From Prochlorococcus marinus str. MIT 9215 (lineage in GTDB: Bacteria; Cyanobacteriota; Cyanobacteriia; PCC-6307; Cyanobiaceae): DNA of 64,000 nucleotides. Position numbers and translations under genes: made by a program. Positions 63,383 to 64,000 of this stretch are shown here, piece after piece. The notes below the pieces were generated by a model, which was given only the letters and a program-made list of their open reading frames with translations, was not told where the DNA came from and did not search any database. The first letter of the stretch is position 1. Every line of letters starts with the position of its first letter. Where the stretch lies: assembly GCF_000018065.1 (NCBI RefSeq), contig NC_009840.1:1240001-1304000 (forward strand). The letters run 5' to 3'.

Positions 63383-63910
63383 ATGAAAAAAAAAACAATA
63401 AATTTAAAAAAAGCTTCGTTCACGCAAGCAATAAACATATCCGCAAAATGGTGCAAAGAGTGGGGTGAAGATTTACTCAGCGAAGAGGTTTTAGCAGATA
63501 GAGTCGCAGAGCTAACTAAAACAAGAAATGGACTAAGAGGATTTTTTGCATACGCTTTATCAGATAAAGATTGTTTTTTGTTGGATAAACTTCCTTTTTC
63601 ATTAATTTACAAACTGAACGAAGGTGGTGATGCTGTAACAGACATAGTAGTAAAAAATTTAATAATGAGTTCCGCTCAAATTATTATTCATCGAAGAGAT
63701 AATAATCATGAATATGAGATAACATCGGAAAACATTTCAGATAGATGTAAGGCTATTTTAAGACTGCTAGAAACTAAGTCAGTTACAAAGTCTGTCAATA
63801 AAGTCCTTAGAGACTTAGATGATATGGGCAATAGTTTTGATAATTCAGTAAAGTATGACTCAGAGCAAAAGGAATTCATAAAAAAACAAATTCTTGATAT
63901 CGCCCAATAA
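63383..63910 (+). CDS. Conserved cyanobacterial hypothetical protein
   Basis: A 175-residue soluble protein (TQAINISAKWCKEWGEDLLS, ELTKTRNGLRGFFAYALSD, SSAQIIIHRRDNN). No catalytic motif was recognised; the charged, helical makeup and the strong start suggest a folded cytoplasmic protein. It lies divergent from era. Its stop is 32 bp from the end of a convergent gene. I recall similar proteins beside era in cyanobacteria. Confidence 0.7.
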   Translation: MKKKTINLKKASFTQAINISAKWCKEWGEDLLSEEVLADRVAELTKTRNGLRGFFAYALSDKDCFLLDKLPFSLIYKLNEGGDAVTDIVVKNLIMSSAQIIIHRRDNNHEYEITSENISDRCKAILRLLETKSVTKSVNKVLRDLDDMGNSFDNSVKYDSEQKEFIKKQILDIAQ

Positions 63911-63942
63911 AAAGGGTATAAACAAATCTACGCTTTGGTTAG

Positions 63943-64000
63943 TTATTTACGTAATGGATTTAGTCTCTTCTTCCACCACCCTGGAGTGCAATCATTAATC
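63943..64000 (-). CDS. C-terminal end of an unidentified gene (rest outside window)
   Basis: The minus strand has an open frame from the right edge to a stop at 63943, ending INDCTPGWWKKRLNPLRK. It is convergent with the 175-aa gene and 32 bp from it. The 18 visible residues are not enough to name the protein; neighbours suggest a core gene. Confidence 0.45.
   Translation of the reverse strand, partial: INDCTPGWWKKRLNPLRK

Overview
The window looks like a stretch of a high-light-type Prochlorococcus (marine picocyanobacterium) chromosome. It is very AT-rich and densely packed. Its core genes have a cyanobacterial character: a CbiE/CbiT-type CobL, DUF3122, DUF3611 and TIGR03792 family proteins, a two-domain ThiE, a LarB homologue, and LexA boxes close to the cyanobacterial RGTAC consensus. 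The genus assignment is inferred from composition and gene content, not from a database search.

Bases 1-43500 form a hypervariable cell-surface polysaccharide island. From left to right: a LegC-type aminotransferase (cut by the window edge), a NeuC/LegG-type 2-epimerase and the dTDP-rhamnose genes rfbC-rfbD-rfbB (no rfbA in view); a decayed sugar transferase; a GT2, a Wzz-like chain-length protein, an EpsG/Wzy-like membrane protein, two GT4 enzymes and two large unusual proteins (5.4-15.5 kb); a long minus-strand run with two UDP-sugar enzymes, an MsbA-like ABC exporter, a Gfo/Idh oxidoreductase, a NeuB fused to a cupin, a HAD phosphatase, a 2-hydroxyacid dehydrogenase and a CMP-nonulosonate cytidylyltransferase (16.3-25.6 kb); then plus-strand PhyH, methyltransferase and capsule-type genes up to a tRNA-Ser.

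The tRNA-Ser(CGA) looks degenerate (6-nt T loop, mismatched stems). It directly abuts a frameshifted VirE/VapE-type primase-helicase remnant, a scar of an integrative element. After it come an adenine salvage pair (apt, mtnN), a radical SAM/SPASM enzyme and a Gfo/Idh oxidoreductase. Next is a minus-strand cassette read neuD -> glutaminase-less AsnB -> AsnB -> acyl carrier protein -> neuB, whose genes overlap by 1-14 bp, followed downstream by PhyH and a third AsnB. This interlocked cassette is the best candidate in the window for an undescribed system: an ACP and ATP-dependent amide-forming enzymes hard-wired to nonulosonic acid synthesis. At least six gene remnants are scattered through the island, as expected from repeated gain and decay.

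From the tRNA-Ala(GGC) at 43535 rightwards the content is core: lexA (with two SOS-box-like sites), argF, ftsH, ribD, cobL, nadK, pheS, surE, ribF, thiE-thiS, larB, ispF, trmD and era, plus small conserved cyanobacterial proteins. A metallo-beta-lactamase-fold protein (58452) and a Wza-like export protein (60315) sit among the core genes and probably belong functionally to the surface polysaccharide system. The last bases hold the C-terminal end of an unidentified minus-strand gene.
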